A DNA stretch of 64,000 nucleotides from the NCBI RefSeq assembly GCF_014529945.1, contig NZ_JACVFB010000004.1, positions 248,001 through 312,000 on the forward strand, written 5' to 3'. Below the pieces are notes generated by a model that was not told the DNA's origin, did no database searches, and saw only the letters and a list, made by a program, of their open reading frames with translations. The position numbers were made by a program, and so were the translations under genes. Shown piece by piece: positions 7,867 through 16,120 of the stretch. The stretch's first letter is position 1. Every line of letters begins with the position of its first letter. Source of the DNA: Chitinophaga varians (lineage in GTDB: Bacteria; Bacteroidota; Bacteroidia; Chitinophagales; Chitinophagaceae).

Positions 7867-8436
7867 ATGCAGCGCATGCACGAATTTCTCCGTCAACAGG
7901 TAAATATCTCTGAAGAAGACTGGCGTGTTTTTTCAGCCTGTTTTGAACCAAAAACCTATCCAGCCAGGACTTTCTATCTGCAGGCAGGAGAAACGGAGAA
8001 CTATCTCACTTTCGTGGACAGTGGTGTGGTGCGTTTTTACGTGGAAGATGCCAATGGCGATGAAACGACCGTCGGCTTTGGGTTCGACGGCTGGTTTATG
8101 TGCGTGTACAGTTCGTTCTATACCCGCCAGCCTTCCCGTTATTACGGCGAAACGATCACCGAAACACGACTGTGGCGCATTCACTATGATGACCTGCACC
8201 GGATGTACGACCAACTGAGGGTGGTGGAGCGAATAGGTCGACTGGCCACAGAGCAAATGCTGCTTTTTAAATCAGCCAGGGAATTGTCGCTCCTGACGAA
8301 AACAGCAGAAGAACGTTACCTGGACCTGCTCAATAAATCTCCGCAACTATTCCGGTATGTGCCGTTGAAACACCTGGCCTCTTATATTGGTATCACTCCG
8401 CAGGCGCTCAGCCGCATCCGTAAACGTATTTCTTAA
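7867..8436 (+). CDS. Crp/Fnr family transcriptional regulator
   Basis: A 189-residue protein with an N-terminal cyclic-nucleotide-binding-like beta barrel (about 20-115: YLQAGETENYLTFVDSGVVR, then VGFGFDGWFMCVYSSFY), a long connecting helix, and a C-terminal helix-turn-helix (VPLKHLASYIGITPQALSRI). The HTH is short and ends the protein, as in the common Bacteroidota subgroup of this family. There are no FNR-type cluster cysteines, and the cAMP-binding arginine signature is not conserved, so the ligand is unknown. A second ATG three codons in (7876) is also possible. A methyltransferase follows with its own promoter. A second family member lies at 43223. Confidence 0.88.
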   Translation: MQRMHEFLRQQVNISEEDWRVFSACFEPKTYPARTFYLQAGETENYLTFVDSGVVRFYVEDANGDETTVGFGFDGWFMCVYSSFYTRQPSRYYGETITETRLWRIHYDDLHRMYDQLRVVERIGRLATEQMLLFKSARELSLLTKTAEERYLDLLNKSPQLFRYVPLKHLASYIGITPQALSRIRKRIS

Positions 8437-8446
8437 CTTAGGTTCA

Positions 8447-8477
8447 TTTGCCCGCGAAAGGTTGTCCGCTACCTTTG
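8447..8477 (+). promoter_or_regulatory. Full Bacteroidota sigma-70 promoter (TTTG-N19-TACCTTTG) for the methyltransferase gene
   Basis: The -33 element TTTG at 8447-8450 and the -7 element TACCTTTG at 8470-8477 are separated by 19 bases, the consensus spacing. The GTG start lies 16 bases downstream. This is one of the two best promoter matches in the window. Confidence 0.8.
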
Positions 8478-8493
8478 CTGAAAACTATGTGAA

Positions 8494-9186
8494 GTGAGCC
8501 AAACAGATCCATTCCGTCAGATTACGCGGGGCATATACACCTGTCTGGAAAATACCGCAGGCGCATCCTATGATTTTAAGGCCGGTTATTATGAGCGGCT
8601 GGTCAGTACCCACTGGTTCAACCGCTTCTTCTGGGATACCTCCCGCAACGATTATCAGGAGTTTGCTGCAAAAGCTATTCTACGTACGTCCGGTACCGTG
8701 TTGGACATCGGTTGTGGAGGCCTCGCACAAACATCGCGGTTGTACAGGGCCACCGGCAATGATTGTATCCTGCTGGACCGCTCCCTCGAAATGTTGAAAA
8801 TAGCGCGGGCCCGGCTGTCTGCCGAAGGCGGCCAGCTACCTTCTCACCTGCAATTGCTGCAGGGCAACGCTTTTCACCTGCCTTTTCCGGACAATACGTT
8901 TGATACGGTTTGCAGCTTCGGTACCATTCATCTGTTTGATAACAAGCTGGCGTTTGTAGACGAAGCATTACGGGTACTAAAGCCCGGTGGAAGATGTTAT
9001 TTCTATTCCATGACCAACGAGAGAAAGATCAGCCGCCTTTTTATGTCATCGCTGCGGTTGATCCATGAATTCGGAGAAGTATACTCCGTTGCGCAAACCC
9101 TGTCATTATTCCGGGAGCGCCCGTTGCGCTTCAAAAGTCATGTCATTGGCAGCACGGTATTCATTGAAGGACAAAAAATGAAGTAG
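8494..9186 (+). CDS. Class I SAM-dependent methyltransferase
   Basis: A 230-residue protein starting at GTG 8494. It has a Methyltransf_11-type core: motif I VLDIGCGGL (about residues 70-78), an acidic end of strand 2 (CILLDRSLEML), the post-II region DNTFDTVCSFGTIHLF, and motif III LKPGGRCYFYSM. The N-terminal segment (ENTAGASYDFKAGYYERLV) resembles ubiE-like methyltransferases. The acceptor is unknown. It has a strong promoter of its own at 8447-8477. Its stop codon lies only 4 bases from the stop of the convergent MFS gene, with no terminator between them. Confidence 0.88.
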   Translation: MSQTDPFRQITRGIYTCLENTAGASYDFKAGYYERLVSTHWFNRFFWDTSRNDYQEFAAKAILRTSGTVLDIGCGGLAQTSRLYRATGNDCILLDRSLEMLKIARARLSAEGGQLPSHLQLLQGNAFHLPFPDNTFDTVCSFGTIHLFDNKLAFVDEALRVLKPGGRCYFYSMTNERKISRLFMSSLRLIHEFGEVYSVAQTLSLFRERPLRFKSHVIGSTVFIEGQKMK

Positions 9187-9190
9187 TTTC

Positions 9191-10375
9191 TTACGCGGTG
9201 GTCGCCGCCCGGGACTGTACTTTGGCCGACCATCCCACGATCGCCAGTGCTATCACGCTCCACAGCAGCAGTTGCCAGGTAGCCATATCCCAGCCACCAT
9301 ACTGCCACGCTGCTACGCCGCAGGAAGTGCCAAGGGCCGCGCCCATAAAGTATGCGGTCATATATACGGTATTGAGCCGGCTGTGGGCGTGTTCATGTAG
9401 ACTGTATATCCGCGTGAAATTAGTGATCTGTGTGGCTTGCACGCCTACATCCAGCAGGAATACACTAACTGACAGCAGAAGGATGGAGTGCGGAAATATT
9501 TTCAGCAGCAGAATACTGACGATCACCATGCCCACGCTTACCAGCAAAGATTTGTATACCTGTCCTTTATCGGCCAGTTTGCCAAATACCGGTGCTGCCA
9601 GCGCTCCGCCGATGGCAATCAGGCCAAACAACCCGATGCGGGAAGCGGAATAATGCAGCGGCGCTGCGCTCAGATGAAAAGTCAACGTAGTCCAGAAAGA
9701 GCAGAATGTCCCGAAGGTAAAAGCGCCCAGCAGCGCTGCCTGACGCAGCACGGGGTATTCTCCGATGAGCTTGATGGTGGAGGATAACAGCTGCGGATAA
9801 CTCCCCCGGAACTTTGGTGGTATCACCGGAAGATAACGATACAGGAGTATGGTGACGATCAATACCAGCGCCGCTGATATGGCAAAGACGTAACGCCAGC
9901 CCAGCAAATCAGATACTACGCCGGCCACTACCCGGGCGCCCAATATGCCAATGAGAATACCCGCAAACACGCGGCCCACGGTTTTGCCCCTGTCGCCGGT
10001 GCTGAGGGTGGCCGACATCGGCAACAGTATCTGTGCCGGCGTGGAGCCCAGGCCCACAAAGAAGCTGAGCAGACAGATAAGCTGTATGCTGCGCGCAATA
10101 CTCAATAATAACAACGATACAAACAACAGGGAGGTCAGCCCGGTAATCAGTTTTCTGCGGTCCAGCTTATCTCCCAGCGGCAACACGAAAAACATGCCCA
10201 GCCCATAACCCAGCTGGGCGAGGGTGGATACCCTTCCTGCCTGGCCGGCGGTAGCGCCGGTAGCAGCACTGATATCATGCAGGATAGGCTGGTTGTAGTA
10301 AATATTGGCTACTACCACACCGGCAGCAATAGCCATCAGCGGGATGGTGAAAGGATGGTAAGGCGTTGTTTTCAT
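9191..10375 (-). CDS. MFS transporter, drug/sugar efflux type
   Basis: A 394-residue protein with 12 predicted membrane helices. The loop 2-3 signature of the major facilitator superfamily is visible (GMFFVLPLGDKLDRRKLI). The N-terminus (VVVANIYYNQPILHDIS) is characteristic of a subfamily of putative efflux carriers found next to AraC- or LysR-type regulators. The substrate is unknown. It is divergent from an AraC-family regulator across a 65-base gap, which suggests regulation by it. A TAnnTTTG box (10380-10387, minus) lies 4 bases before the ATG. Confidence 0.88.
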   Translation of the reverse strand: MKTTPYHPFTIPLMAIAAGVVVANIYYNQPILHDISAATGATAGQAGRVSTLAQLGYGLGMFFVLPLGDKLDRRKLITGLTSLLFVSLLLLSIARSIQLICLLSFFVGLGSTPAQILLPMSATLSTGDRGKTVGRVFAGILIGILGARVVAGVVSDLLGWRYVFAISAALVLIVTILLYRYLPVIPPKFRGSYPQLLSSTIKLIGEYPVLRQAALLGAFTFGTFCSFWTTLTFHLSAAPLHYSASRIGLFGLIAIGGALAAPVFGKLADKGQVYKSLLVSVGMVIVSILLLKIFPHSILLLSVSVFLLDVGVQATQITNFTRIYSLHEHAHSRLNTVYMTAYFMGAALGTSCGVAAWQYGGWDMATWQLLLWSVIALAIVGWSAKVQSRAATTA

Positions 10376-10379
10376 TTGA

Positions 10380-10387
10380 CAAACCTA
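10380..10387 (-). promoter_or_regulatory. Bacteroidota -7 element (TAGGTTTG on the minus strand) for the MFS gene
   Basis: CAAACCTA on the plus strand reads TAGGTTTG on the minus strand, 4 bases upstream of the transporter ATG. It lies inside the divergent promoter region, immediately next to the -33 element of the AraC promoter. The two promoters would therefore compete for polymerase. Confidence 0.45.
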
Positions 10388-10388
10388 C

Positions 10389-10420
10389 ATTGCCGGGACT
10401 ACGGAAAACTTGTACTTTTG
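10389..10420 (+). promoter_or_regulatory. Full Bacteroidota promoter (ATTG-N20-TACTTTTG) for the AraC-family gene
   Basis: The -33 element ATTG (10389-10392) and -7 element TACTTTTG (10413-10420) are 20 bases apart. Transcription would begin near 10426, which places the start codon at ATG 10441 and excludes an upstream in-frame start. Confidence 0.78.
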
Positions 10421-10440
10421 AAGATATTACTTGTATCAAA

Positions 10441-11286
10441 ATGAGATTGATCCAGCACGACGATTTATTTATCCGCCACTTTCAGACACGGGAGTGGCCG
10501 TTTGAACTGCATAACCACAATCATTTTGAGTTGATATTTATTCATCATGGGGAAGGTACGCACCAGTTGAACAGCGAGACTTTCCGCTATGCCGGTCCCT
10601 GCTTTTATGCGCTGGCGCCGGAAGATGAGCATATCTTTTACATAGAACAGGAAACGAAATTTACCGTACTGAAATTTACGAATGTATATCTGGGGCAACA
10701 GTTACAGGCCGCTGCCAAAGAGCTGTGGGAGCAGCGTTTTCAGCAGCTGATCGTGGCTACGCGCTCACATGGCGCGTCGGCGGCAACGCCGGAAGCGTTG
10801 GCTCGTATTGGCAGTGTGATGCTGGTGATCGCGGCGGAATGGAAACTGCATCCGGTGGCCTCCAACGAGGGCGTGTTGCACCTGATACGCGGCGTACTTT
10901 CGATGCTCACGGAGCTGCTGACAGAAACGGGCTACACGCCGCCACGCTCTGTGGCGCTCACACAGGCCATGCATTATATCCATACGCATATCGCCACTCC
11001 CGAAGCGCTGCAACAGGAGGTGATGGCGTCGGCACTGCAAATGGGCAAAGCCCGGTTACAGGGACTGTTTAAACAGGAGCTGGGCATCTCTGTGCGGGAC
11101 TATATCAATGACTATAAAATCCGGCAGATCGAAAATAAACTCCGCTACAGTGACATGAGTATTAAGGAAATCGCCGTCCGGTATGGGTTTGGCGACCTTA
11201 GTCATCTCAATAAATTCTTCCGCAAAATGAAAGGGGTCAATCCCCGCTCTTACCGCACACAGTTAAAATCAGGTGAGGACGCCTGA
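10441..11286 (+). CDS. AraC family transcriptional regulator
   Basis: About 281 residues from ATG 10441. It has an N-terminal cupin-like sensor (FELHNHNHFELIFIHHGEG, then a PEDEHIFYI strand) and a C-terminal double helix-turn-helix of the AraC/XylS type (QMGKARLQGLFKQELGISV, then IKEIAVRYGFGDLSHLNKFF and the closing KGVNPRSYR). The order and length are standard. It is divergent from an MFS efflux-type transporter and probably controls it in response to the transported compound. The promoter at 10389-10420 fixes the start. Its 3' end overlaps the convergent metallophosphoesterase gene by 18 bases. Confidence 0.92.
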   Translation: MRLIQHDDLFIRHFQTREWPFELHNHNHFELIFIHHGEGTHQLNSETFRYAGPCFYALAPEDEHIFYIEQETKFTVLKFTNVYLGQQLQAAAKELWEQRFQQLIVATRSHGASAATPEALARIGSVMLVIAAEWKLHPVASNEGVLHLIRGVLSMLTELLTETGYTPPRSVALTQAMHYIHTHIATPEALQQEVMASALQMGKARLQGLFKQELGISVRDYINDYKIRQIENKLRYSDMSIKEIAVRYGFGDLSHLNKFFRKMKGVNPRSYRTQLKSGEDA

Positions 11287-12018
11287 CAGGAAATCAGCAT
11301 AAAAATCAGGGACCGGGCTGTTACGTATGCCCGTCAGCGTTAACGCCATATCATATTCCACTTTCCGTATCGTCGCTTTGAACAGTTCCGGTAACGTAGG
11401 TGCGTCACTGTTACTTATTTCCAGCCGGAGGTAAGATGCCAGCCGGTCGGGTTCTTTGCTGCGCCCGACAGAGCCGGTATTGATCGCTGTTTTCCGCCCG
11501 TTGTCCATGGTACGGATGTATGACAGGTGGGTGTGTCCCGTAATGAGGAGATCTGTGCCGGCCCTATGCATCATGTCCAGTAATATTTCCTCCGGATGAT
11601 CGGCGTAGAGATAGGTCTCGTTACTTTCGGGCGTGCCATGCGCCAGCAAAATGCGGTAGCGGCCAAATTGCAGGTGCAGCAGATGAGGGAGTGTGCGCAG
11701 AAACTGTTTATTATCGACGGTAATGGTGTTTCGGGTAAATTCGATGGCGGCCAGTCGTGCGGCCCTTTCTTCCGGTCCGTGTTTGGCGAGGGGCTTCACC
11801 GGCAGGTCGTAGGCGATGCGTTCATCATGATTCCCCATAATAGTAGGAATGCGCAGGGTGCGGATGCGTTGTATCACTTCGTTGTGCCAGGGGGCGGCAT
11901 CGGTAAGGTCGCCCAGGCAATAGAGCTGGTCGGCCCCATAGCGGGAAATGTCTTCCAGTACGGCCTCCAGTGCGGGCAGGTTACCATGGATATCACTAAT
12001 AACGGCTATTTTCATCAT
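11269..12018 (-). CDS. Metallophosphoesterase, YfcE/MJ0936 type
   Basis: About 249 residues from ATG 12016-12018. The next codon is also ATG. An in-frame extension upstream is AT-rich, lies within the inverted-repeat region and is not credible. The calcineurin-like metal ligands are present in order: SDIHGN (residues 8-13), CLGDLTD, GNHDER, LAHGTPE and GHTHLS. It is therefore a two-metal phosphodiesterase or phosphatase of the small YfcE-like type, with an unknown substrate. An extra C-terminal region of about 40 residues (FKATIRKVEYDMALTLTGIR) follows the core. The last 18 bases overlap the end of the AraC-family gene. Confidence 0.88.
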   Translation of the reverse strand: MMKIAVISDIHGNLPALEAVLEDISRYGADQLYCLGDLTDAAPWHNEVIQRIRTLRIPTIMGNHDERIAYDLPVKPLAKHGPEERAARLAAIEFTRNTITVDNKQFLRTLPHLLHLQFGRYRILLAHGTPESNETYLYADHPEEILLDMMHRAGTDLLITGHTHLSYIRTMDNGRKTAINTGSVGRSKEPDRLASYLRLEISNSDAPTLPELFKATIRKVEYDMALTLTGIRNSPVPDFYADFLSGVLT

Positions 12019-12099
12019 CCTCTCTTTGGGATGAAGGTAGGAAGGGGAAAGAGAAAAAAAGTGGTACCAATCGCAGGAAAAGTTGTACAAATATTTTAT

Positions 12100-12179
12100 C
12101 ATTTTTTCATTTTGATATTTTTTCATTTAAAAGGGGCCTGAGCGTCTTCAAAATGAAAAAATATCAAAATGAAAAAATG
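12100..12179. repeat. 29-bp perfect inverted repeat with 22-base spacer
   Basis: The arms 12100-12128 and 12151-12179 are perfect reverse complements (29 of 29), AT-rich, and enclose a 22-base spacer containing GGGGCC. Each arm contains an internal direct repeat of ATTTTTTCATTT with a 16-base period. The element begins 8 bases past the stop of the DUF1080 gene (minus), so it would form a very stable hairpin in that transcript. It may be a terminator, an mRNA stabiliser or a small dispersed element. No second copy was noticed in the window. Confidence 0.85.
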
Positions 12180-12187
12180 GCTAAATA

Positions 12188-13174
12188 TTATTTAGCGGGT
12201 GTGATCACGAGTTTTTTAAATTCAATCGGACCGTGGTCGCCCTGAATGTAGATCGGACCGGGTTCCCCTTCGTTGCTGTCCAGTGCGCCGCCGGTGATGC
12301 CGGGGATTTCCTGGTTGTTGATAACGGTTTTGCCGTTTACCACGATGGTCACCATCCGTCCGATGAGGGTGATGTCGTATGTCTGCCATTTATCGGGACC
12401 GAGTGCGTTGATCTCGCTGGGGGCCAGGAAGCCGTATACGCCGCTGAACAGTACGCTGGACGGGTGTGTGTCCGGGTTGCTGTCTTCGATCTGTACTTCA
12501 TGACGGCCTCTCAGGTAGATACCGCTGTTGCTGCCTTTCTGGTATCTGAATTCCGCATGCAGTTTGAAGTCGGTGAATTTCTGGTCAGACACGAGGTTAG
12601 CGCCGGAGTGAGGACTGGTGAGGATACCGTCTTTCACGATCCATTGATTTTCTTTGCCTGCCGCTTTCCATCCGGTGAGGTCTTTACCGTTGAACAGGTT
12701 GATGGGCTTGCCCCAGGCCACGGTGCCGGTTTTTTTCAGGTAGGGGGCTTTCACGCCTTTCCAGTTGTATTTTTTGCCTTCGCTGGTGGTGATGGTGCCC
12801 TGAATGCCGGCGTCGGTCAGTTCGCCTTCGATGAGGAAGTCCTGGTTGCCGCCTTCCCATTGTGGCGGGATGGAGAAGCTGAATTTACCATTGTCGAAGT
12901 TGACTTTGGCAACGGGCCGGGCGCTGCCGGAGGTGCCTACAAAATATCCCACGAGGGTTTTGAAGCCGGAGAGTTTTACTTCCAGCCAGGAAGGGGCGGA
13001 TTTACCGTTTTCGTCGATGGTGATGTCCCAGCGGCCAATCAGGGCTTTGGCATCTGCTGACGCCTGAGCGGTATGGGGCTGCGGCCGGCCGGATGCCATT
13101 GCCGGGGCCATGGCTCCCAATGTTAATAAGCCGCTCATGCCGAGTACCAGGATGTTTCTGCGCATATGTATCAT
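12188..13174 (-). CDS. Secreted DUF1080 (3-keto-disaccharide hydrolase family) protein
   Basis: A 328-residue protein with an N-terminal signal peptide (RRNILVLGMSGLLTLGAMA, cleavage near MASG). An N-terminal beta domain (about 40-140: LIGRWDITIDENGK) is followed by a C-terminal concanavalin-like DUF1080 domain (about 155-325) with the family landmarks INLFNGKDLTGWKAAG, NSGIYLRGRHEVQIED and PIYIQGDHGPIEFKKLVI. Pfam now names the family 3-keto-disaccharide hydrolase. Activity on this particular member cannot be judged. It probably acts in the periplasm or outside the cell. ATG 13165 is an alternative start. The transcript ends in a remarkable 29-bp inverted repeat. Confidence 0.9.
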   Translation of the reverse strand: MIHMRRNILVLGMSGLLTLGAMAPAMASGRPQPHTAQASADAKALIGRWDITIDENGKSAPSWLEVKLSGFKTLVGYFVGTSGSARPVAKVNFDNGKFSFSIPPQWEGGNQDFLIEGELTDAGIQGTITTSEGKKYNWKGVKAPYLKKTGTVAWGKPINLFNGKDLTGWKAAGKENQWIVKDGILTSPHSGANLVSDQKFTDFKLHAEFRYQKGSNSGIYLRGRHEVQIEDSNPDTHPSSVLFSGVYGFLAPSEINALGPDKWQTYDITLIGRMVTIVVNGKTVINNQEIPGITGGALDSNEGEPGPIYIQGDHGPIEFKKLVITPAK

Positions 13175-13241
13175 GTTTTTAGCTGATTCGTGAAATCTTT
13201 CAGCAGAACAAGATAGCGCTTATTCGCATTTTTACAAATGC

Positions 13242-14570
13242 CTATCTTACCACAAAACGCAGGTATTTACTGAACACGCCCATGGTGGAGATGCCCTGGA
13301 TAACGCATACGAATACACCGGGGAGATCGTTGAGCCGGAAGGAGAAGTTGGCGTGGCCCTGTTCGTCGGTATTGATCAGGTGGTTCCAATACAGGGTGGT
13401 GTTGTAGTTACGGGCAGCCACTGTGTCGCTCGCCTGTTGGAATTCCGGGGTCTGGAATACCGGCTTCACTTTTTTCACATAGTCGGGTTCCTGTTGTGGC
13501 GCCGGCATTTTGGGTTTGGTGGCAGCGGGGGTACTGATGGTGATCGCAGTTAATTCTTCCGGCGTGAAGATGGTGCTGTCAGTCATCTCTTCCGGGGTGT
13601 AGGGGTAGTTGATTTTAGCCAGTTGGTGATTGACTCTTTCGATATCATTCAGAAAGTTGATTTTAAATTCAGACTGGTTACCTTTCACCACGCTGAGGAT
13701 GGCGTCGGGTTGTCCGGTGGGGGTGAACAGCTGGTAGGAGTTGAGGCAGAAGATGCCGTCTTTATTAGTTTTCAGCGTAATCATTTCATTGTTTTTCATC
13801 AGCAGCAGGGGGATGGGCTTCTTCACTTTTTTCGTTCCTTTGGTAACGAAGCCGGCGACCGGGTTCAGTTCCTGTTGCGCCGTGGAGAGGTCCACCGAAG
13901 CGGGGAGCCGGTATTGATCGATGTAATAGTAGTGGCAGATATCCCATCTATCGTGTTTGCGCAGTCTTTTTTCGCAGACGCAGGCCACGGAGAACAGTCC
14001 CTGTATGGCTTTGCCGGTGGTGTCAGTTAGTACCACGCGGCAGTTGACCATGCCCCGTTGCCGATAATCGGTCGAGTCTGTTTCAAGCTGGATGCAGATA
14101 TTGGCGTCCGGCACTTTCAGTGTAGCCGTGCGGGTAGTGTCTGCCGGTGTTTTTTTCATTTTAAAGGGGGGCTGATGTGGTTTGCGGACAGAGATCCATT
14201 GCTGGAATTCCTGTTCGTGGTTATCGGCGATGTAGTTGTTGGTATAAGCTACGAAGGCATAATCGCCGGGGGGGAGGCTGTCGGGCAGTTCCAGCATGCC
14301 TTTGCAGACGCCGCGGTCGAAGGCAAAACGTTCATTGAGGACCGGCTTACGGGTATTGGAGTTGATGAGGGCTACGAAGAGCGTATGATACGGGACAGTG
14401 TCTGTTGCCTGGATATTGAGCAGGTATCCGGTAAACCAGATTTTTTCTGCCGGCATGTAGATGTGTTTGTCCGTATGGATATACAGTCCGGTAGAGTTGA
14501 TGTCTCTGTTTTGTGCCGTGGAGGGTACGTACAGAAAGATGCTCAGTAGTAGCAGCGTAGCGTTTCTCAT
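13242..14570 (-). CDS. Secreted protein with MG2-like (alpha-2-macroglobulin type) N-terminal domain
   Basis: About 442 residues from ATG 14568-14570, with a signal peptide (MRNATLLLLSIFLYVPSTAQ). The N-terminal domain (residues about 25-125) has the phrase YIHTDKHIYMPAEKIWFTGY and DSLPPGDYAFVAYTNN, typical of MG2-like beta sandwiches at the start of many Bacteroidota outer-membrane or secreted proteins. A second beta domain (about 155-340) and a C-terminal region (NTTLYWNHLINTDEQGHANF) like the end of macroglobulin-type repeats follow. Many homologues are about 800 residues and carry a TonB plug, so this looks like a short version. No enzyme motif is visible. It is transcribed alone and points away from the sigma-factor gene at 14830. 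Confidence 0.75.
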   Translation of the reverse strand: MRNATLLLLSIFLYVPSTAQNRDINSTGLYIHTDKHIYMPAEKIWFTGYLLNIQATDTVPYHTLFVALINSNTRKPVLNERFAFDRGVCKGMLELPDSLPPGDYAFVAYTNNYIADNHEQEFQQWISVRKPHQPPFKMKKTPADTTRTATLKVPDANICIQLETDSTDYRQRGMVNCRVVLTDTTGKAIQGLFSVACVCEKRLRKHDRWDICHYYYIDQYRLPASVDLSTAQQELNPVAGFVTKGTKKVKKPIPLLLMKNNEMITLKTNKDGIFCLNSYQLFTPTGQPDAILSVVKGNQSEFKINFLNDIERVNHQLAKINYPYTPEEMTDSTIFTPEELTAITISTPAATKPKMPAPQQEPDYVKKVKPVFQTPEFQQASDTVAARNYNTTLYWNHLINTDEQGHANFSFRLNDLPGVFVCVIQGISTMGVFSKYLRFVVR

Positions 14571-14829
14571 GGTCTGGTTAGTTGTAGTCAACAGTTTCGG
14601 GTTGTACCGGAACAGGCCGGTCAGCATGGGAGTGACGTCGGTACGGTCCTCACCATGTTACTGCAATACTACAGCAGAACCAATTTTTAAATCTCCTGAT
14701 TTCCCTAAAAACCAACGCTTAACGTCGGATTAACATGTTGTTAGACAGGCCCTTCCGAAAAAAATGCCCTGTCCTGTGATTTTTCTCTTCATCCGGCGAA
14801 CAATTAAGCAGTAACATTATTTTTCACCA

Positions 14830-15339
14830 ATGGATTCAGCTATCACAGATCAATTCCTGGCCGTTGTGGAGGCACACAAGGGCATTATTTATAAGGTGGC
14901 CCATGCCTGGTGCAGGCAGGCGGAGGACAGGAAAGACCTGGTCCAGGAGATCATTATACAGTTATGGAAAGCATTTGGGCATTATGACAGCGGGCAGGCG
15001 CGGTACAGCACCTGGATATACCGTATTGCGCTCAATGTCGCTATTTCTTTTTACCGCAAAGAAACCCGTCGCCAGGCGGCAGCGGGCAGGCTGGAAGCGG
15101 CGGTACTGGAAATGGTGGACACCGGGCCGGCAACGGAGACGGATCAGCAGCTGCTGTTGTTACAGCGGTTTATTCATGACCTCCGGGAGCTGGACCGGGC
15201 GCTGATACTCTTATATCTGGAAGAAAAAAGCCATCAGGAAATTGCGGAGATACTGGGCATCTCCGTGACGAACGTGGCCACGAAGATTGGCAGGATTAAA
15301 GTATTGCTGAGGCAGCAATTTTCACGTATTAAAACGTAA
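14830..15339 (+). CDS. RNA polymerase sigma-70 family factor (ECF-like)
   Basis: A 169-residue protein with sigma region 2 (about 10-75: HKGIIYKVAHAWC, DLVQEIIIQLWKAF, YSTWIYRIALNVAISFYRKE) and region 4 (about 115-165: LIYLEEKSHQEIAEILGIS in sense, ending NVATKIGRIKVLLRQQ), with no regions 1 or 3. It would direct polymerase to a small regulon. It is 5 bases ahead of a four-helix membrane protein that probably acts as its partner or anti-sigma factor. The family usually found with SusC-type receptors (46482) is different in sequence from this one. Confidence 0.9.
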   Translation: MDSAITDQFLAVVEAHKGIIYKVAHAWCRQAEDRKDLVQEIIIQLWKAFGHYDSGQARYSTWIYRIALNVAISFYRKETRRQAAAGRLEAAVLEMVDTGPATETDQQLLLLQRFIHDLRELDRALILLYLEEKSHQEIAEILGISVTNVATKIGRIKVLLRQQFSRIKT

Positions 15340-15344
15340 TCGTC

Positions 15345-15995
15345 ATGCAAGACACAGACATCATTCATCTTTGGAAATCGTACGAAAAGCATTTGGAAGA
15401 AAACCTGTTCCTGAACAGAAAAAACGCGGCAGAAATTACCGGCATTAAAATCCATTCGTTTATCGCTTCTATGAGACCCATCAAATATTTTGCCCTGCTG
15501 GCGGGCATTTTATGGGTTGCATTTTTGGACACGCTGCTGGTCAGCATGTTTAGTACCGCCAGCCTGTTTTTCCTGGTGTCTATGGGCATCCAGTCGTTGC
15601 TCACCACAGCAGCTATCGGCATTTATCTCTATCAGCTGATACTGATGGAAACGATAGACATTGCAGGACCAGTGCTGGACACGCAGGAGAAACTGTCCGG
15701 GCTGAAGTCCTCTACCCTATGGTGCGCCCGTTTATTATGGTTGCAGCTGCCGGTATGGACTACCTTCTACCTGCATGCAGGCATGTTTGTCCGGGAAAAC
15801 GCCTGGCTGCTGGTCGTACAGATGATCGTGACGACAGGTCTTATCATCGCGGCGATCTGGCTTTTTGTGAATATCCGTTATGAAAATAAGGACCGTAAAT
15901 GGTTCCGGTGGCTCTTTGAAGGAAAGGAATGGACACCTGTGATCAGGTCCCTGGAAATGCTGGAAGAAATAAAAACTTTCCGGGAAGGAAAGTAA
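15345..15995 (+). CDS. Four-helix membrane protein paired with a sigma factor, possible anti-sigma factor
   Basis: A 216-residue protein with a cytoplasmic N-terminal segment of about 45 residues (DIIHLWKSYEKHLEENLFLN), four hydrophobic stretches (about 47-65, 70-93, 122-143, 152-172) and a charged C-terminal tail (EWTPVIRSLEMLEEIKTFRE). No named domain is recognised. It starts 5 bases after the sigma-factor stop codon, so the two are one transcription unit. In many two-gene sigma units the second gene encodes a membrane anti-sigma factor, and the N-terminal segment could bind the sigma factor. This is inferred from position. Confidence 0.65.
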   Translation: MQDTDIIHLWKSYEKHLEENLFLNRKNAAEITGIKIHSFIASMRPIKYFALLAGILWVAFLDTLLVSMFSTASLFFLVSMGIQSLLTTAAIGIYLYQLILMETIDIAGPVLDTQEKLSGLKSSTLWCARLLWLQLPVWTTFYLHAGMFVRENAWLLVVQMIVTTGLIIAAIWLFVNIRYENKDRKWFRWLFEGKEWTPVIRSLEMLEEIKTFREGK

Positions 15996-16120
15996 GGAGC
16001 GGTGAAGTGACGTGCGATGGTCTTCCGTGTTGTCTTCGAGAACATCCTCGGAAACTTGCTCGGAAAAACGCCCGAAACACCCACCTGATCAAATAAACCG
16101 TAGCCCTGGGCCCATGAATA

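Noticed and set aside
10366..10440. An N-terminal extension of the AraC-family gene starting before 10441
   Set aside because: A full promoter (10389-10420) lies inside this segment, so it would not be transcribed as coding sequence.
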